This document shows positions 31,040 to 43,925 of a stretch of 64,000 nt of DNA, one piece after another. The position numbers and the translations under genes were made by a program. The notes beneath the pieces are model-generated. The model ran no database searches, was not told the DNA's origin, and saw nothing but the letters and a program-made list of their open reading frames with translations. Positions within the stretch are counted from its first letter, which is position 1. Each line of letters begins with the position of its first letter. The stretch is from an uncultured Pelagibacteraceae bacterium (GTDB lineage: Bacteria > Pseudomonadota > Alphaproteobacteria > Pelagibacterales > Pelagibacteraceae): contig CACNCB010000001.1 in assembly GCA_902618695.1 (NCBI GenBank), positions 248,001-312,000 of the forward strand. Direction: 5' to 3'.

Positions 31040-32145
31040 AAAGTTTTTCAATTGCAAAATCAAGAAGGCTGAGAGGCACTCCTTATACCTCTAGAATAGA
31101 AAATCAAGGGGTTACGGCTTATACAATATATAATCATATGTTGCTTCCTGCTGCGTTTGGTTCAATTGAGGACTCATATCATCACTTAAAACAGTATGTT
31201 CAAATTTGGGATGTAGCTGCTGAAAGACAAGTAGAAATTTCTGGTAAAGACTCAGCGAAATTAGTTCAGTTGATGACTTGTAGAGATTTATCTAAATCTA
31301 AAGATGGAAGATGTTATTATTGTCCAATAATTGATGATAACGCAGGTCTGATTAATGATCCAGTTGTACTTAGATTAAATGAAAATAAATGGTGGGTTTC
31401 TCTTGCTGACTCAGATGTAATATTATTTGCAAAAGGATTAGCTATTGGAAATAAATTTGACGTAAAGATTTTTGAACCTGATGTTGATATAATGGCTATA
31501 CAAGGTCCAAAATCATTTGAATTAATGGAAAAAGTTTTTGGAGATAAGATAGTTAATTTAAAATTCTTTGGTTTTGATTATTTTGAATTTGGTGGTGATA
31601 AACATTTAATTGCAAGATCTGGTTGGTCTAAACAAGGTGGCTATGAAATTTATGTTGAGCATAATGTTTCTGGATTAAAATTATATGATCATCTTTTTGA
31701 AATTGGAAAAGAATTTAATATCAAACCAGGTTGTCCAAATTTAATAGAACGTATTGAAAGCGGATTATTATCGTATGGAAATGATATCGATAATGGAGAT
31801 AATCCATATGAATGTGGATTTGATAAATATATTAACATAGAAAGTGAAGTTAATTTTTTAGGTAAAGAGAAATTAAAAAAAATTAAATCTGAAGGAATTA
31901 AAAAAAAATTAATGGGAGTAATGCTTGATATAGATAAAATAAGTATTACGGGATCATTAGAATTAAGTGATCAAAACAATAATATAATTGGAGAATTGAG
32001 ATCAGCTTGCTATTCACCACATTTTAAAAAAGTTATTGGTATTGCTATGATGAAAAAACCTCACTGGAACGTTGATCAAGATATAAAAGCTAAGATAAAT
32101 GGTGAAATTTGTGTGGGTAAAGTTTGCGATTTACCTTTTATTTAG
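31036..32145 (+). CDS. dmdA: DMSP demethylase (GcvT-family)
   Basis: 369 aa GcvT-like aminomethyltransferase fold sequence; downstream of dmdC/dmdB homologues. Confidence 0.85.
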   Translation: MKSFSIAKSRRLRGTPYTSRIENQGVTAYTIYNHMLLPAAFGSIEDSYHHLKQYVQIWDVAAERQVEISGKDSAKLVQLMTCRDLSKSKDGRCYYCPIIDDNAGLINDPVVLRLNENKWWVSLADSDVILFAKGLAIGNKFDVKIFEPDVDIMAIQGPKSFELMEKVFGDKIVNLKFFGFDYFEFGGDKHLIARSGWSKQGGYEIYVEHNVSGLKLYDHLFEIGKEFNIKPGCPNLIERIESGLLSYGNDIDNGDNPYECGFDKYINIESEVNFLGKEKLKKIKSEGIKKKLMGVMLDIDKISITGSLELSDQNNNIIGELRSACYSPHFKKVIGIAMMKKPHWNVDQDIKAKINGEICVGKVCDLPFI

Positions 32146-32160
32146 TATAAAACTCTAAAT

Positions 32161-33156
32161 ATGAACATAGCTATAGTAGGTGCAACAGGTAATGTAGGTA
32201 GAAAGACTCTTGAAGTTTTTGATAAAAAAAACTTCAAGTTTGATAATCTATATTTAGTTGCCTCAGAAAAAAGTGCAGGAAAAAAAATTTTATTTAGAGA
32301 TAAAGAATATGAAATTGAGAATTTAGAAGACTATGATTTTTCTAAAGCTGATATTACTTTTTTTGCAGCAGGAGGAAAAATTGCAGAAAAATATGCAGAA
32401 AATGCAGCCAAACACACAGTGGTAATTGATAATTCAAGTTTTTTTAGGATGGATCCAGATGTACCTCTGATTGTTCCACAAGTAAATTCTTCTGACATAA
32501 AAAAAATGAATAAAAATATTATTGCAAACCCTAACTGTTCAACAGCACAACTTGTTATTGCTCTTAAACCACTTCATGATTTATATAAAATTAAAAGAGT
32601 TGTAGTTTCAACTTATCAATCTGTTTCAGGTGGTGGAAAAAGTCCAATGGATGAATTAATAGAACAAACTAAAAAATATTTAGATGGAAAAAAAATAGAG
32701 TCCAAAAATTTTACCAAACAAATTGCTTTCAACGTTATTCCTCATATCGATGTTTTTTCTGATGATGGATATACGAAAGAAGAATTAAAAATGACAAATG
32801 AAACAAAAAAAATATTAGATGAAACAATTGAACTTACAGCAACATGTGTGCGAATTCCTGTATTAGTATCTCACTCCGAGTCTGTTAATATAGAGTTTGA
32901 GAAAACATTTACTTTGGATAAGGTTAGAGAAGCTTTAAGTAATGCAGAAGGTTGTCAGGTTATTGATAAAAGAGAAAATGGAGGTTATAGCACACCTTTT
33001 GAAGCAGCTGGAAATGATGAGACTTACATATCTAGAATTAGAGAGGATAAAACTAAAAAAAATTCACTTAATTTATGGATTGTTTCAGATAACTTATTAA
33101 GAGGTGCTGCACTTAATTCTGTTGAAATTGCAGAAACAATAATTAACTCAAAATAA
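32161..33156 (+). CDS. asd: Aspartate-semialdehyde dehydrogenase
   Basis: IVGATGNVGRKTLEV, NPNCSTAQLV. Confidence 0.94.
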   Translation: MNIAIVGATGNVGRKTLEVFDKKNFKFDNLYLVASEKSAGKKILFRDKEYEIENLEDYDFSKADITFFAAGGKIAEKYAENAAKHTVVIDNSSFFRMDPDVPLIVPQVNSSDIKKMNKNIIANPNCSTAQLVIALKPLHDLYKIKRVVVSTYQSVSGGGKSPMDELIEQTKKYLDGKKIESKNFTKQIAFNVIPHIDVFSDDGYTKEELKMTNETKKILDETIELTATCVRIPVLVSHSESVNIEFEKTFTLDKVREALSNAEGCQVIDKRENGGYSTPFEAAGNDETYISRIREDKTKKNSLNLWIVSDNLLRGAALNSVEIAETIINSK

Positions 33157-33160
33157 GAAA

Positions 33161-33541
33161 ATGGAAAATAGACCTTTATCACCACATATACAAATATATA
33201 AATGGCATATTTCTTCGTTAGTATCGATTTCACATAGAATTACAGGAATAATTAATTTTTTTGCAATAACCTTAATTTGTATTTGGTTTGCTTTCATGAT
33301 TTTGGGAGAGAGTGAATACCAAACAATAAAAATTTTCTTAGAATCTTTTTTAGGAAAATTTATATTAATTGGAATAACTTGGTCTTTTAGTTTTCAAATG
33401 TTAAGTGAAATTAGACATTTAATTATGGATCTAGGTTATGGTTTTGAATTACAAACAACAAAAATTACAGGTTTGCTTGTTATTTTTGGCTCAATTTTTT
33501 TAACCATATTAATTTATATATTAGGAAGAGGAATAATTTAA
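33161..33541 (+). CDS. sdhC: Succinate dehydrogenase cytochrome b556 subunit
   Basis: RPLSPHIQIYKW, SISHRITG, RHLIMDLG. Confidence 0.94.
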   Translation: MENRPLSPHIQIYKWHISSLVSISHRITGIINFFAITLICIWFAFMILGESEYQTIKIFLESFLGKFILIGITWSFSFQMLSEIRHLIMDLGYGFELQTTKITGLLVIFGSIFLTILIYILGRGII

Positions 33542-33870
33542 TGCTACCGGTAACAAAAAAATGGTTATTTTTAAAAGTTAGCTCTTTAATTTTGTTACCT
33601 TTAATGCTTTGGTTTATTTTAAATTTAGTAAATTTTTATGATAAAAGTTATCAAGAAATAGTAGGTTTTTTGACATCTCAACCATCTAAATTTTTAATGG
33701 GACTGTTTTTGGTATTTATTTATTTTTTTTCAGCATTAAGTATTAGTGAGGTCTTTGAGGACTATATAAAAGACATAAAAATCAAAAATGCCGCAAACAA
33801 AGTCCTGAATTTTTTTGCTATAACAATTCCAATATTTACAATAATTGTTATTTTTAACTTAAACACATGA
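33541..33870 (+). CDS. sdhD: Succinate dehydrogenase membrane anchor subunit
   Basis: 109 aa membrane protein between sdhC and sdhA. Confidence 0.88.
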   Translation: MLPVTKKWLFLKVSSLILLPLMLWFILNLVNFYDKSYQEIVGFLTSQPSKFLMGLFLVFIYFFSALSISEVFEDYIKDIKIKNAANKVLNFFAITIPIFTIIVIFNLNT

Positions 33871-35642
33871 AAGCTTATAATATTATAGATCATGAATATG
33901 ATGTTGTTGTACTTGGAGCAGGTGGCTCAGGGTTAAGAGCAGCCGTGGGATTAAGCGAGGCTGGTTTAAAAACAGCGTGTATCTCAAAAGTATTTCCTAC
34001 AAGAAGTCACACATCAGCCGCACAGGGTGGAATATCAGCAGCTCTAGGAAATATGGGCGAAGATGATTGGAGATGGCACATGTATGATACTGTAAAAGGT
34101 GCAGACTGGTTAGGGGATCAAGATAGTATTGAATATTTATGTAAAGAGGCACCTAAAGCAGTCTTAGAATTAGAGAAGTATGGTGTTCCTTTTAGTCGTA
34201 CAGAAGAGGGGAAAATTTATCAAAGACCATTTGGTGGGATGACCAAAAATTATGGAAATGGAATTGTTCAAAGAACTTGTGCAGCTGCAGATAGAACAGG
34301 GCATGCAATACTACATACTCTATATGGACAAGCTTTAAAACATAACACAGAATTTTTTATTGAATATTTTGCTTTGGATTTATTAATGAAAGATGGAGAG
34401 TGCAAAGGATTAATAGCATGGAATCTTAATGACGGTACAATTCATAGATTTAGAGCGCATACTGTAATTATTGCAACTGGGGGATACGGAAAGGTATACT
34501 ACTCTGCTACATCAGCTCATACTTGTACAGGTGATGGTAATGCCATGGTCTTAAGAGCAGGACTACCTTTGCAAGATATGGAATTTGTACAATTTCATCC
34601 AACAGGTATTTATGGACATGGAACACTTATATCAGAGGGAGTAAGAGGTGAAGGTGGCTATTTAGTAAATTCAAAAGGCGAGAGATTTATGGAAAGATAC
34701 GCACCAAACGCAAAAGATTTAGCGTCAAGAGATGTTGTCAGTCGATCAATGTCTATAGAAATTAATGAAGGAAGAGGTGTAGGTAAAGATCAAGATCATG
34801 TTCATTTACATTTGAGTCATTTAGATAAAAGTGTAATTGAAAATCGATTACCAGGTATCACTGAAGCTGCAAGATTGTTTGCAAATGTTGATGTTACCAA
34901 AGATCCTATACCTGTAGTTCCTACAGTTCACTATAATATGGGAGGTATTCCAACAAATTATAAAGCAGAAGTGCTAACAATGAATGGTTCTGAAAAAACA
35001 GTTCCTGGTTTAATGGCTATAGGTGAAGCAGCATGTGTTTCTGTTCATGGAGCAAACAGACTTGGTTCTAATTCATTAATTGATTTAGTAGTATTTGGAA
35101 GAGCAGCTGCAAAAAGAGCAGCTGAACTAGTAAAAACTGGTACACCACATGAAGAAATACCAGAAACTGAAACTCAAAAGTGTTTGGATAGATTTGATAA
35201 ACTCAGAAGTGCTCAAGGGGATAATAGTACTGCAGAGTTAAGACTCTCGATGCAGAAAACAATGCAATCTAAGTGTGCAGTATTTAGAACAGAAAAAAAT
35301 CTTAAACAAGGGGTTGATGAGATAGGCAAAACTTACGATGGAATTGACTCCATTTCTGTTAAGGATAAATCTTTAGTATTTAACACCGATTTAGTAGAAA
35401 CCTTAGAATTTGATAATTTAATCAGACAAGCTGTAGTAACTGTAGACTCTGCATATCACAGAAAAGAAAGCAGAGGAGCTCACGCAAGAGAAGATTATCC
35501 AAAAAGAGATGATGAAAAATTTATGCAACATACTCTTGCATGGTGTGATGGCAAAGATACAAAGATAAGCTATAGACCAGTCCATCAATCAACTTTAACT
35601 AATGAAGTGCAATATTTTCCGCCTCAAGAACGGGTATATTAA
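33867..35642 (+). CDS. sdhA: Succinate dehydrogenase flavoprotein subunit
   Basis: [31 protein letters not shown]. Confidence 0.97.
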   Translation: MKAYNIIDHEYDVVVLGAGGSGLRAAVGLSEAGLKTACISKVFPTRSHTSAAQGGISAALGNMGEDDWRWHMYDTVKGADWLGDQDSIEYLCKEAPKAVLELEKYGVPFSRTEEGKIYQRPFGGMTKNYGNGIVQRTCAAADRTGHAILHTLYGQALKHNTEFFIEYFALDLLMKDGECKGLIAWNLNDGTIHRFRAHTVIIATGGYGKVYYSATSAHTCTGDGNAMVLRAGLPLQDMEFVQFHPTGIYGHGTLISEGVRGEGGYLVNSKGERFMERYAPNAKDLASRDVVSRSMSIEINEGRGVGKDQDHVHLHLSHLDKSVIENRLPGITEAARLFANVDVTKDPIPVVPTVHYNMGGIPTNYKAEVLTMNGSEKTVPGLMAIGEAACVSVHGANRLGSNSLIDLVVFGRAAAKRAAELVKTGTPHEEIPETETQKCLDRFDKLRSAQGDNSTAELRLSMQKTMQSKCAVFRTEKNLKQGVDEIGKTYDGIDSISVKDKSLVFNTDLVETLEFDNLIRQAVVTVDSAYHRKESRGAHAREDYPKRDDEKFMQHTLAWCDGKDTKISYRPVHQSTLTNEVQYFPPQERVY

Positions 35643-36421
35643 TGGTTCAATTGAGTTTACCTAAAAATTCTGAAATTAAAAAAGGTAAGTACTTCAAAGA
35701 CAAAACTGGATCAAAAAACTTAAGAAAAGTAAATATTTATAGATGGGATCCGTCCACAGATGAAAGTCCTAGAATAGATACTTATGAAGTTGACATGGAT
35801 AATTGTCCTTCAAAGGTCCTAGATATTTTAAATAAAATAAAAAATGAAATCGATTCAACTATAACATACAGAAGATCTTGTGCTCATGGAGTATGTGGTT
35901 CATGTGCAATGAATATGGGGGGTAAAAATGGCCTTGCTTGCACTACTCCACATGCTGAAATAGAGGGAGATATTGATATTTATCCGTTACCTCATTTAAA
36001 AGTCAAAAAAGATTTAATTGGTGATTTGGATGGATTGTACAAACAGTATCAATCAATTGAACCATGGTTAAAAAATAATTCAACAAAAGAAACTACTGAA
36101 ATTTATCAATCCAAAGAAGACAGAGCAAAATTAGATGGTGCTTATGAATGTATTATGTGTGCTTGTTGCTCTACTTCTTGCCCAAGTTATTGGTGGAATG
36201 GTGATAAATATTTAGGTCCAGCAGTTTTGTTACAAGCATATAGATGGATTATTGATAGTAGAGATGAGGAGCGAAAAGCAAGATTAAAAAAAGTTGCTGA
36301 TGAATTAAAATTATACAGATGTCATACTATTTTAAATTGTACAAATGCATGTCCTAAAGGCTTGAATCCAGCAAAAGCTATAGCTGAAATAAAAAAAATG
36401 TTAGCTACGGCTAATGTTTAA
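35642..36421 (+). CDS. sdhB: Succinate dehydrogenase iron-sulfur subunit
   Basis: [35 protein letters not shown]. Confidence 0.97.
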   Translation: MVQLSLPKNSEIKKGKYFKDKTGSKNLRKVNIYRWDPSTDESPRIDTYEVDMDNCPSKVLDILNKIKNEIDSTITYRRSCAHGVCGSCAMNMGGKNGLACTTPHAEIEGDIDIYPLPHLKVKKDLIGDLDGLYKQYQSIEPWLKNNSTKETTEIYQSKEDRAKLDGAYECIMCACCSTSCPSYWWNGDKYLGPAVLLQAYRWIIDSRDEERKARLKKVADELKLYRCHTILNCTNACPKGLNPAKAIAEIKKMLATANV

Positions 36422-36460
36422 ATAGACTATTCCATATTTTTGATCTAAAACACCGTATTC

Positions 36461-37954
36461 ATGAAATTAATAGAACACTTCGTAAACGGTAAAATAATTC
36501 CGGGATCTTCAGATAAAAAGGGGAAAGTTTATAATCCAGCAACCGGTGAACAAGAGTCTGAGGTAAGACTCGCTTCAAAATCTGATTTAAATGGCGCTGT
36601 TGAGATAGCAAAAAAAGCATTTGAAACCTGGTCTATAAAACCTGCACTTCAAAGAGCAAGAATAATATTTAAATTTAAAGAATTAATTGAGAAAAATTCG
36701 GATGAATTGACTAAATTAATAGTTTCTGAACATGGAAAAGTTTATGAAGATGCAAGAGGTTCTTTAACTAGAGGACTTGAGGTAGTAGAATTTGCTTGTG
36801 GAATTCCACATTTATTAAAAGGTGAGTTTTCTGAAAATGTAGGTACAAATGTTGATAGTTGGTCAATCAGACAACCATTAGGAGTTGTTGCGGGAATCAC
36901 TCCATTTAATTTTCCTGCCATGGTGCCAATGTGGATGTTTCCAATAGCAATAGCTTGTGGAAACACTTTTATTCTAAAACCATCAGAAAAAGACCCTTCT
37001 TGTGCAATAAGATTGGCAGAACTACTTTCTGAAGCCGGTCTTCCAGAAGGAGTATTTAATGTAATAAATGGAGATAAAGAGGCTGTTGATGCAATTTTAG
37101 AAAACAAAGATATCAAAGCTGTTAGTTTCGTAGGATCTACTCCTATTGCAAAATATATTTATGAAAATTCAGCTAAAAATGAAAAAAGAGTTCAAGCTTT
37201 GGGTGGAGCAAAAAACCATTTAGTTGTTATGCCAGATTGTGATTTAGATGGTGCTGTAAACGGGTTAATGGGCGCAGCTTACGGTTCAGCTGGAGAAAGA
37301 TGTATGGCTCAATCAGTTGCTGTTGCAGTTGGAGATATCGGTGATCAACTTGTATCAAGATTATCAAAAAAAGCTGAAGCTTTAAAAGTTGGTCCTGGAA
37401 TGGATAAAGCATCAGAAATGGGACCTTTAGTTACAAAAGAACATTTGGAAAAAGTTACAAGTTATGTTGATTTAGGTGTTAAGGAAGGTGCAAAGTTAGT
37501 GGTTGATGGTAGAGGTTTAAAACTTCAAGGTTATGAAAATGGTTTTTATATAGGTGGATGTCTATTTGATCATGTAAATAAAGATATGAGAATTTATAAA
37601 GAGGAAATATTCGGTCCAGTATTATCAGTTGTTAGAGTAAAAACTTTTGAAGATGCAGCAAAATTAATTAATGACCATGAGTATGGAAATGGAGTTAGTA
37701 TTTATACAAGAGATGGTGATGCAGGCAGAACTTTTGCAAGCAAAATTCAAGTAGGTATGGTTGGTATTAATGTACCTATCCCGGTGCCAATGGCGTTTCA
37801 TAGTTTTGGTGGCTGGAAAAGATCTTTGTTTGGAGATAGCGGAATGCATGGTATGGAAGGAATTAAATTTTATACTAAACTAAAAACTGTAACGTCTAGA
37901 TGGCCTTCAGGTGTCCGATCGAATGCGGAATTTGTTATGCCAACAATGAAATAA
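36461..37954 (+). CDS. mmsA: Methylmalonate-semialdehyde dehydrogenase (CoA-acylating)
   Basis: 497 aa aldehyde dehydrogenase family, AYGSAGERCMAQSVAVAVG. Confidence 0.88.
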   Translation: MKLIEHFVNGKIIPGSSDKKGKVYNPATGEQESEVRLASKSDLNGAVEIAKKAFETWSIKPALQRARIIFKFKELIEKNSDELTKLIVSEHGKVYEDARGSLTRGLEVVEFACGIPHLLKGEFSENVGTNVDSWSIRQPLGVVAGITPFNFPAMVPMWMFPIAIACGNTFILKPSEKDPSCAIRLAELLSEAGLPEGVFNVINGDKEAVDAILENKDIKAVSFVGSTPIAKYIYENSAKNEKRVQALGGAKNHLVVMPDCDLDGAVNGLMGAAYGSAGERCMAQSVAVAVGDIGDQLVSRLSKKAEALKVGPGMDKASEMGPLVTKEHLEKVTSYVDLGVKEGAKLVVDGRGLKLQGYENGFYIGGCLFDHVNKDMRIYKEEIFGPVLSVVRVKTFEDAAKLINDHEYGNGVSIYTRDGDAGRTFASKIQVGMVGINVPIPVPMAFHSFGGWKRSLFGDSGMHGMEGIKFYTKLKTVTSRWPSGVRSNAEFVMPTMK

Positions 37955-37963
37955 AGGAAATAG

Positions 37964-38926
37964 ATGACAAAAATATCTTTAATTGGTGCAGGCCAAATAG
38001 GTGGAACTCTTGCACATTTGATAGGAACAAAAGAATTAGTGAATGAAGTGGTTTTATTTGATGTAGCTAGTGGTATTGCAAAAGGAAAGGCATTAGATAT
38101 TGCACAATCTTCATCTGTAGATGGATTTAATGTTAGGTTTTCAGGAACTGATAACTATGAGGACATAAAAGATTCAGACGTAATTATAATTACCGCTGGC
38201 GTTCCAAGAAAGCCTGGAATGAGTCGAGATGATCTTCTTGGAATAAATTTAAAAATTATTAAACAAGTTGCTGATGGTGTAAAGAAAAATGCTCCTAACG
38301 CTTTTGTGATCTGTATCACTAATCCTTTAGATGTTATGGTTATGGCATTTCAAAAATTTTCAGGTTTACCATCAAATAAGGTTGTTGGTATGGCAGGTAT
38401 TTTAGATAGTTCGAGATTTAAATTATTTTTATCATTAGAACTAAATGTGCCAGTAAGAGAAATTGAGGCAATGGTAATGGGTGGACATGGTGACACCATG
38501 GTCCCAATGCCAAGATTTACAAAGATCTCAGGCAAACCATTGTTAGATCTTGTAAAGGATGGAAAGATTTCTTTAGAAAGAGTTGAAGAAATTAATCAAA
38601 AAACAAGAGATGGTGGAGCTGAAATAGTTAAATATTTAGAAAAAGGATCAGCCTTTTATGCACCAGCAGCATCTGGCATTCAAATGGCGGAGGCTTATTT
38701 AAATGACCAGAAAAAATTATTGCCTTGCGCTGTACAATTAAACGGAGAATACGGTGTGCAAAATGTTTATGCGGGTGTTCCTGTTGTCATTGGAAAAAAT
38801 GGTGTAGAAAAAATTGAACAGATTGATTTAGATGAAAAAGAAAAAAAAGAATTTATGCATTCAATAGATGCTGTCAAAGCTTTATGGGAAGCTGCATCTA
38901 AAATAGATCCTGATTTATCTAAATAA
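37964..38926 (+). CDS. mdh: Malate dehydrogenase
   Basis: [29 protein letters not shown]. Confidence 0.96.
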   Translation: MTKISLIGAGQIGGTLAHLIGTKELVNEVVLFDVASGIAKGKALDIAQSSSVDGFNVRFSGTDNYEDIKDSDVIIITAGVPRKPGMSRDDLLGINLKIIKQVADGVKKNAPNAFVICITNPLDVMVMAFQKFSGLPSNKVVGMAGILDSSRFKLFLSLELNVPVREIEAMVMGGHGDTMVPMPRFTKISGKPLLDLVKDGKISLERVEEINQKTRDGGAEIVKYLEKGSAFYAPAASGIQMAEAYLNDQKKLLPCAVQLNGEYGVQNVYAGVPVVIGKNGVEKIEQIDLDEKEKKEFMHSIDAVKALWEAASKIDPDLSK

Positions 38927-38928
38927 TA

Positions 38929-40089
38929 ATGAATATTCACGAGCATCAAGCTAAACAAATATTAAAAAAATATGGAGCTGTAGTTCCTAAAGGAGTATTT
39001 GCACTTGAAGTTGATGAATTGATTGAAAAAGCAAAAGCTCTAAAAACTGAGAAATATGTACTTAAAGCACAAATCCATGCTGGAGGTAGAGGAAAGGCTG
39101 GTGGTGTAAAAATTTTAAACTCTATTGAGGAATTAGCATTAGCAGCTCAAGAATTATTAGGAAAAATACTAGTTACTCATCAAACTGGCCCTGAAGGTAG
39201 AGAGGTAAAAAGATTATACGTAGAAGAATCATCAAATATAGATAAAGAATTTTACTTATCGTGTCTGGTTGATAGGGCAAGTTCTAAAATTGCATTTATA
39301 TCAAGTGACCAAGGAGGGATGGACATTGAAGAGGTTGCAAGAAATACACCTGAAAAAATTATAACTACAAAAGTTGATATGGGTGATGAAATTTCTGACA
39401 CAGATTGTGAAAAAATAATTAAAATTTTTTACTTAAATAAAGTAGCAAAAAAACAAGCAATAACGTTAATTAAATCAATATATAAAATGTTTGTGAGTAC
39501 TGATGCAAACATGGTTGAAGTAAATCCATTAATTTTGACAAAAGAGGAAAAAATTGTTTGTTTAGATGCAAAAGTTAATTTCGACTCTAACGCTTTATTC
39601 AGACACCCAGAAATTGTTGAATTAAGAGATTTAAATGAGGAAGATCCCACAGAGATAGAAGCTAGTAAGCATGATCTTGCATATATAAAGCTAGATGGAA
39701 GTATCGGCTGTATGGTAAATGGAGCGGGATTAGCTATGGCAACAATGGATATAATTAAATTATATGGTAAAGAACCAGCAAATTTTTTAGATGTAGGTGG
39801 TGGAGCATCTAAAGAAAAAGTATCTGCTGCATTAAAAATAATTCTTTCAGACAAAAATGTTAAAGGTATTTTAATAAATATTTTTGGAGGAATTATGAGA
39901 TGTGATGTACTTGCCCAAGGAGTAGTTGATGCAGCTAAAGAAATTAATATTAGTGTACCTTTAGTTGTAAGATTAGCGGGTACAAATTTTAAAGAAGGTA
40001 AAGAAATACTTGATAATTCTGGATTAAAATTAATTTCAGCGGAAAATTTAGATGATGCAGCTAAGAAAATTGTTGAGGCAATAAGATAA
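38929..40089 (+). CDS. sucC: Succinyl-CoA ligase beta subunit
   Basis: [32 protein letters not shown]. Confidence 0.97.
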   Translation: MNIHEHQAKQILKKYGAVVPKGVFALEVDELIEKAKALKTEKYVLKAQIHAGGRGKAGGVKILNSIEELALAAQELLGKILVTHQTGPEGREVKRLYVEESSNIDKEFYLSCLVDRASSKIAFISSDQGGMDIEEVARNTPEKIITTKVDMGDEISDTDCEKIIKIFYLNKVAKKQAITLIKSIYKMFVSTDANMVEVNPLILTKEEKIVCLDAKVNFDSNALFRHPEIVELRDLNEEDPTEIEASKHDLAYIKLDGSIGCMVNGAGLAMATMDIIKLYGKEPANFLDVGGGASKEKVSAALKIILSDKNVKGILINIFGGIMRCDVLAQGVVDAAKEINISVPLVVRLAGTNFKEGKEILDNSGLKLISAENLDDAAKKIVEAIR

Positions 40090-40090
40090 A

Positions 40091-40966
40091 ATGTCAGTTT
40101 TAGTAAATAAAAATACCAAAGTAATATGTCAGGGATTTACTGGCGCACATGGAACTTTTCATTCAGAGCAGGCTATTAAATATGGAACTAATCTTGTAGG
40201 TGGTGTTACACCAAAGAAAGGTGGACAAAAACATTTAGACAGACCAGTCTTTAATAGCGTTTTAGAGGCAAAAAATGAAGTAGGTGCAGATGCAACTATG
40301 ATTTATGTACCTGCTAAATTTGCGGCAGCAGCAATCATTGAGGCTATTGATGCATCAATTCAACTTATTGTTTGTATAACTGAAGGAATTCCAATTCAGG
40401 ATATGCTTAAGGTAAGACAAAAATTAAGTGGCTCTAATAGCAGATTAATTGGACCTAATTGTCCAGGAATAATTACACCAGATGAATGTAAAATTGGAAT
40501 TATGCCAGGAAGTATTCACAAAAGAGGAAGTGTTGGAATTGTATCAAGGTCAGGAACATTGACATATGAAGCAGTAGCCCAAACAACTGAAAATGGACTT
40601 GGTCAATCAACTTGTATTGGTATTGGTGGTGATCCTATTAATGGAACAAATTTTATAGATTGTTTAGATTTATTTTTAAATGATGATGAAACAGAATCTA
40701 TTTTAATGATTGGTGAAATTGGAGGAACAGCCGAAGAAGAAGCTGCTGACTTTATAAAAAATCATAAGATTAAAAAACCAATAGTTGGATTTATCGCTGG
40801 AATTACTGCTCCTCCAGGAAGGAGAATGGGGCATGCTGGCGCTATTATATCAGGTGGCAAAGGTGGAGCTGAAGATAAAATAAAAAAAATGGAAGAATGT
40901 GGTATTATAGTTGCTAAATCACCATCAATTATTGGAAAAACTTTATTTGATAAACTGTCTAATTGA
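40091..40966 (+). CDS. sucD: Succinyl-CoA ligase alpha subunit
   Basis: [33 protein letters not shown]. Confidence 0.97.
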   Translation: MSVLVNKNTKVICQGFTGAHGTFHSEQAIKYGTNLVGGVTPKKGGQKHLDRPVFNSVLEAKNEVGADATMIYVPAKFAAAAIIEAIDASIQLIVCITEGIPIQDMLKVRQKLSGSNSRLIGPNCPGIITPDECKIGIMPGSIHKRGSVGIVSRSGTLTYEAVAQTTENGLGQSTCIGIGGDPINGTNFIDCLDLFLNDDETESILMIGEIGGTAEEEAADFIKNHKIKKPIVGFIAGITAPPGRRMGHAGAIISGGKGGAEDKIKKMEECGIIVAKSPSIIGKTLFDKLSN

Positions 40967-41001
40967 AAAATAATATCATAGAGATATATTAAATAAAAAA
41001 G

Positions 41002-43920
41002 ATGTCTTCATCAAAAAATCTCGACTTCAAAAAAACTTCATTTTTAAATAAATCTAATAGTGCATTTATAGAAGAAATGTATTTAAAGTTTGTGAATAAA
41101 GACGCTGATCTTCCAGAAAGTTGGGCAAATTATTTTGAGGGAATTGGTGAAGAATTAAATGTTATAGCAAAAGAAATTAATGGTCCATCATGGGGACCTA
41201 CCAAAAAAAAAATCAATATTGATGAATTGCAAAAAAAAATAGAAGAACAAGATAAAAATGATTTTGATAATGTCAAATTAGACACTTCAGAAAAATTTAA
41301 TTTTCAATTACTTGCTGATTCAAATAAAGATTCTATTAGCGCTGTAGCTTTAATTCGAGCATATAGACTAAGAGGACATTTATTAGCAGACCTTGATCCA
41401 CTAGAAATGAGAGAGTCTGAATTTTTAGACGAACTTCATCCAGATTTTTATGGTTTTAAAAAAGAAAATTACGAAAAGAAGATATTTCTTAATGGAGTAA
41501 TTAATCGTAGGTATGCAAATATAAGAGAAATACTTAAATTTATGAAAAAGACCTATTGTGGAAAAATAGGTTATGAGTTTATGCATATTTCAAATCCAGA
41601 TGAAAGAATGTGGTTTAGAGATAGAATAGAGCAAGATAAAAATGCACTGCAATTTACTAAAAACGGAAAAGAGGCAATTCTAAATAAATTAGTGCAGGCA
41701 GAAGGTTTCGAAAAATTTTTAGCTACTAAGTATGTAGGGACAAAAAGATTTGGTTTAGATGGTGGTGAAAGTTTGATACCTGCTCTTGAACAAATAATAA
41801 AAATAGGTGGTCAGAATAATATCAAAGAAGTTAAAATAGGAATGTCTCACAGAGGCAGACTTAATGTTTTAGCAAATGTTTTACAAAAGTCTTACAAGAA
41901 AATTTTTAACGAATTTGCAGGTGAATTTAGTTCTGACACTGAGGATAGTGCTGGTGATGTGAAATATCATCTTGGAGCATCTTCAGATAGAGAGTTTGAT
42001 GGAAATTCAGTTCATGTAAGTTTGACGGACAATCCTTCCCACTTAGAAGCTGTTAATCCAGTTGTGTTAGGGCAAACGAGAGCTAAACAATTTTTTCACA
42101 AAGACCGAGAAAGAAATAAAGTTATACCTATCCTCATTCATGGAGATGCAGCATTTGCAGGTCAAGGTGTTGTAGCTGAATGTTTTGCAATGTCTGGCTT
42201 ACCTGGGCATAATACTGGCGGAACGATCCACATTATTGTTAACAATCAGATAGGATTTACTACTAGTCCAAGATTTGCAAGGTCATCACCCTATCCATCT
42301 GACGTCGCAAAAATGGTAGAGGCACCAATTCTTCATGTTAATGGAGATGATCCAGAAGCAGTTGTTTATGCGACTAGAATAGCAACAGAATTTAGATTAA
42401 AATTTAATAGAGACGTAGTAGTAGATTTAATCTGTTATAGAAGGTTTGGACATAATGAGGGAGACGAGCCTTCATTCACTCAACCTTTGATGTACAAAAA
42501 AATTAGATCACATCCAAGTGTTTACAAAATTTATGGAAATAAATTAGTTAATGAAAATTCTATAACTCAACAATTACTAGATCAAAATGTGAAATCATTT
42601 AAGGATTTACTTAATGAACAATATAAAAGCGCAAAGGATTATAGACCTAAGATAGAATGGTTTGAAGGAACATGGTCAAGATATAAACCCGAAAGAGGGA
42701 AAGATAAAAGAGGCATAACAGGTTATGAGGAAGATAAATTAAAATTTATATCTGAAAAAATAAATACCATTCCTGAAGAAAAAAATATTCATAAAACTAT
42801 CACTAAAATTTTTAATGCTAGAAAAGAAAACGTCGAGAAAGGAATAAAGATTGATTGGTCTTCAGCAGAAGCTCTAGCATTTGGATCTTTACTTGATGAA
42901 GGATATCCTGTGAGACTTGTAGGACAAGACTCTGGTAGAGGAACATTCAGTCAAAGGCACTCTGTGCTAAGAAATCAAATAGATAATTCTAGGTACATTC
43001 CTCTTAATAATATTTCTAAAAATCAAAAGCAATTTGAAGTAGTAGATAGTTTTTTGTCTGAACTTGCAGTTTTGGGCTTTGAATATGGTTATAGTTTAGT
43101 AGAACCAAACACACTTACTCTTTGGGAAGCACAATTCGGTGACTTTGCAAATGGTGCTCAAGTAGTAATTGATCAATTTATTGCATCTGGTGAGAGAAAG
43201 TGGAATAGAGCATCTGGTATAGTAATGCTGTTGCCTCATGGATATGAAGGGCAAGGACCAGAACATTCATCAGCAAGGCTAGAAAGATTTTTACAACTAT
43301 GTTCAAACGACAATATGCAAGTCATGAACTGTACAACTCCAGCAAATTATTTTCATGCTTTAAGAAGACAAATGCACAGGAGTTTTAGAAAGCCGTTAAT
43401 CATAATGACACCAAAATCATTATTAAGGAATAAATATTGTATTTCAAATTTAGAAGATTTTAACAAAAAAAATACTTTTCATAGAGTACTGTGGGATCAT
43501 GCTATTGATCCTAAGTCTAAAGGTTTTATTAAACTAAAAGAAAGTTCTAAAATTAGAAAAGTAATACTTTGTTCTGGAAAAGTATATTTTGATTTGTTAG
43601 AAGCCAGAGAAAAGTTCAAAAGAGATGATGTAGTGATGTATAGAATTGAACAATTATATCCATTTCCAGCAAAAGCTTTGGTTAAAGAGTTAAAACCATA
43701 TGCTAAAAATGCTGAATTCTTTTGGTGTCAAGAAGAACCAAAAAATATGGGTGCTTGGTTTTCAGTTAGAGATTATATCCAATGGACATTAGACACTTTA
43801 AAGGCTAATAATAATAAAATTTCTTATATAGGAAGAAGCCCAGACGCAACTCCTGCAACAGGATATGCCAAAAGGCATAATTCTCAACAACAAGAAATAA
43901 TTAACAAGGTATTTGATTAA
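41002..43920 (+). CDS. sucA: 2-oxoglutarate dehydrogenase E1
   Basis: 972 aa; [32 protein letters not shown]. Confidence 0.97.
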   Translation: MSSSKNLDFKKTSFLNKSNSAFIEEMYLKFVNKDADLPESWANYFEGIGEELNVIAKEINGPSWGPTKKKINIDELQKKIEEQDKNDFDNVKLDTSEKFNFQLLADSNKDSISAVALIRAYRLRGHLLADLDPLEMRESEFLDELHPDFYGFKKENYEKKIFLNGVINRRYANIREILKFMKKTYCGKIGYEFMHISNPDERMWFRDRIEQDKNALQFTKNGKEAILNKLVQAEGFEKFLATKYVGTKRFGLDGGESLIPALEQIIKIGGQNNIKEVKIGMSHRGRLNVLANVLQKSYKKIFNEFAGEFSSDTEDSAGDVKYHLGASSDREFDGNSVHVSLTDNPSHLEAVNPVVLGQTRAKQFFHKDRERNKVIPILIHGDAAFAGQGVVAECFAMSGLPGHNTGGTIHIIVNNQIGFTTSPRFARSSPYPSDVAKMVEAPILHVNGDDPEAVVYATRIATEFRLKFNRDVVVDLICYRRFGHNEGDEPSFTQPLMYKKIRSHPSVYKIYGNKLVNENSITQQLLDQNVKSFKDLLNEQYKSAKDYRPKIEWFEGTWSRYKPERGKDKRGITGYEEDKLKFISEKINTIPEEKNIHKTITKIFNARKENVEKGIKIDWSSAEALAFGSLLDEGYPVRLVGQDSGRGTFSQRHSVLRNQIDNSRYIPLNNISKNQKQFEVVDSFLSELAVLGFEYGYSLVEPNTLTLWEAQFGDFANGAQVVIDQFIASGERKWNRASGIVMLLPHGYEGQGPEHSSARLERFLQLCSNDNMQVMNCTTPANYFHALRRQMHRSFRKPLIIMTPKSLLRNKYCISNLEDFNKKNTFHRVLWDHAIDPKSKGFIKLKESSKIRKVILCSGKVYFDLLEAREKFKRDDVVMYRIEQLYPFPAKALVKELKPYAKNAEFFWCQEEPKNMGAWFSVRDYIQWTLDTLKANNNKISYIGRSPDATPATGYAKRHNSQQQEIINKVFD

Positions 43921-43925
43921 TTTTA

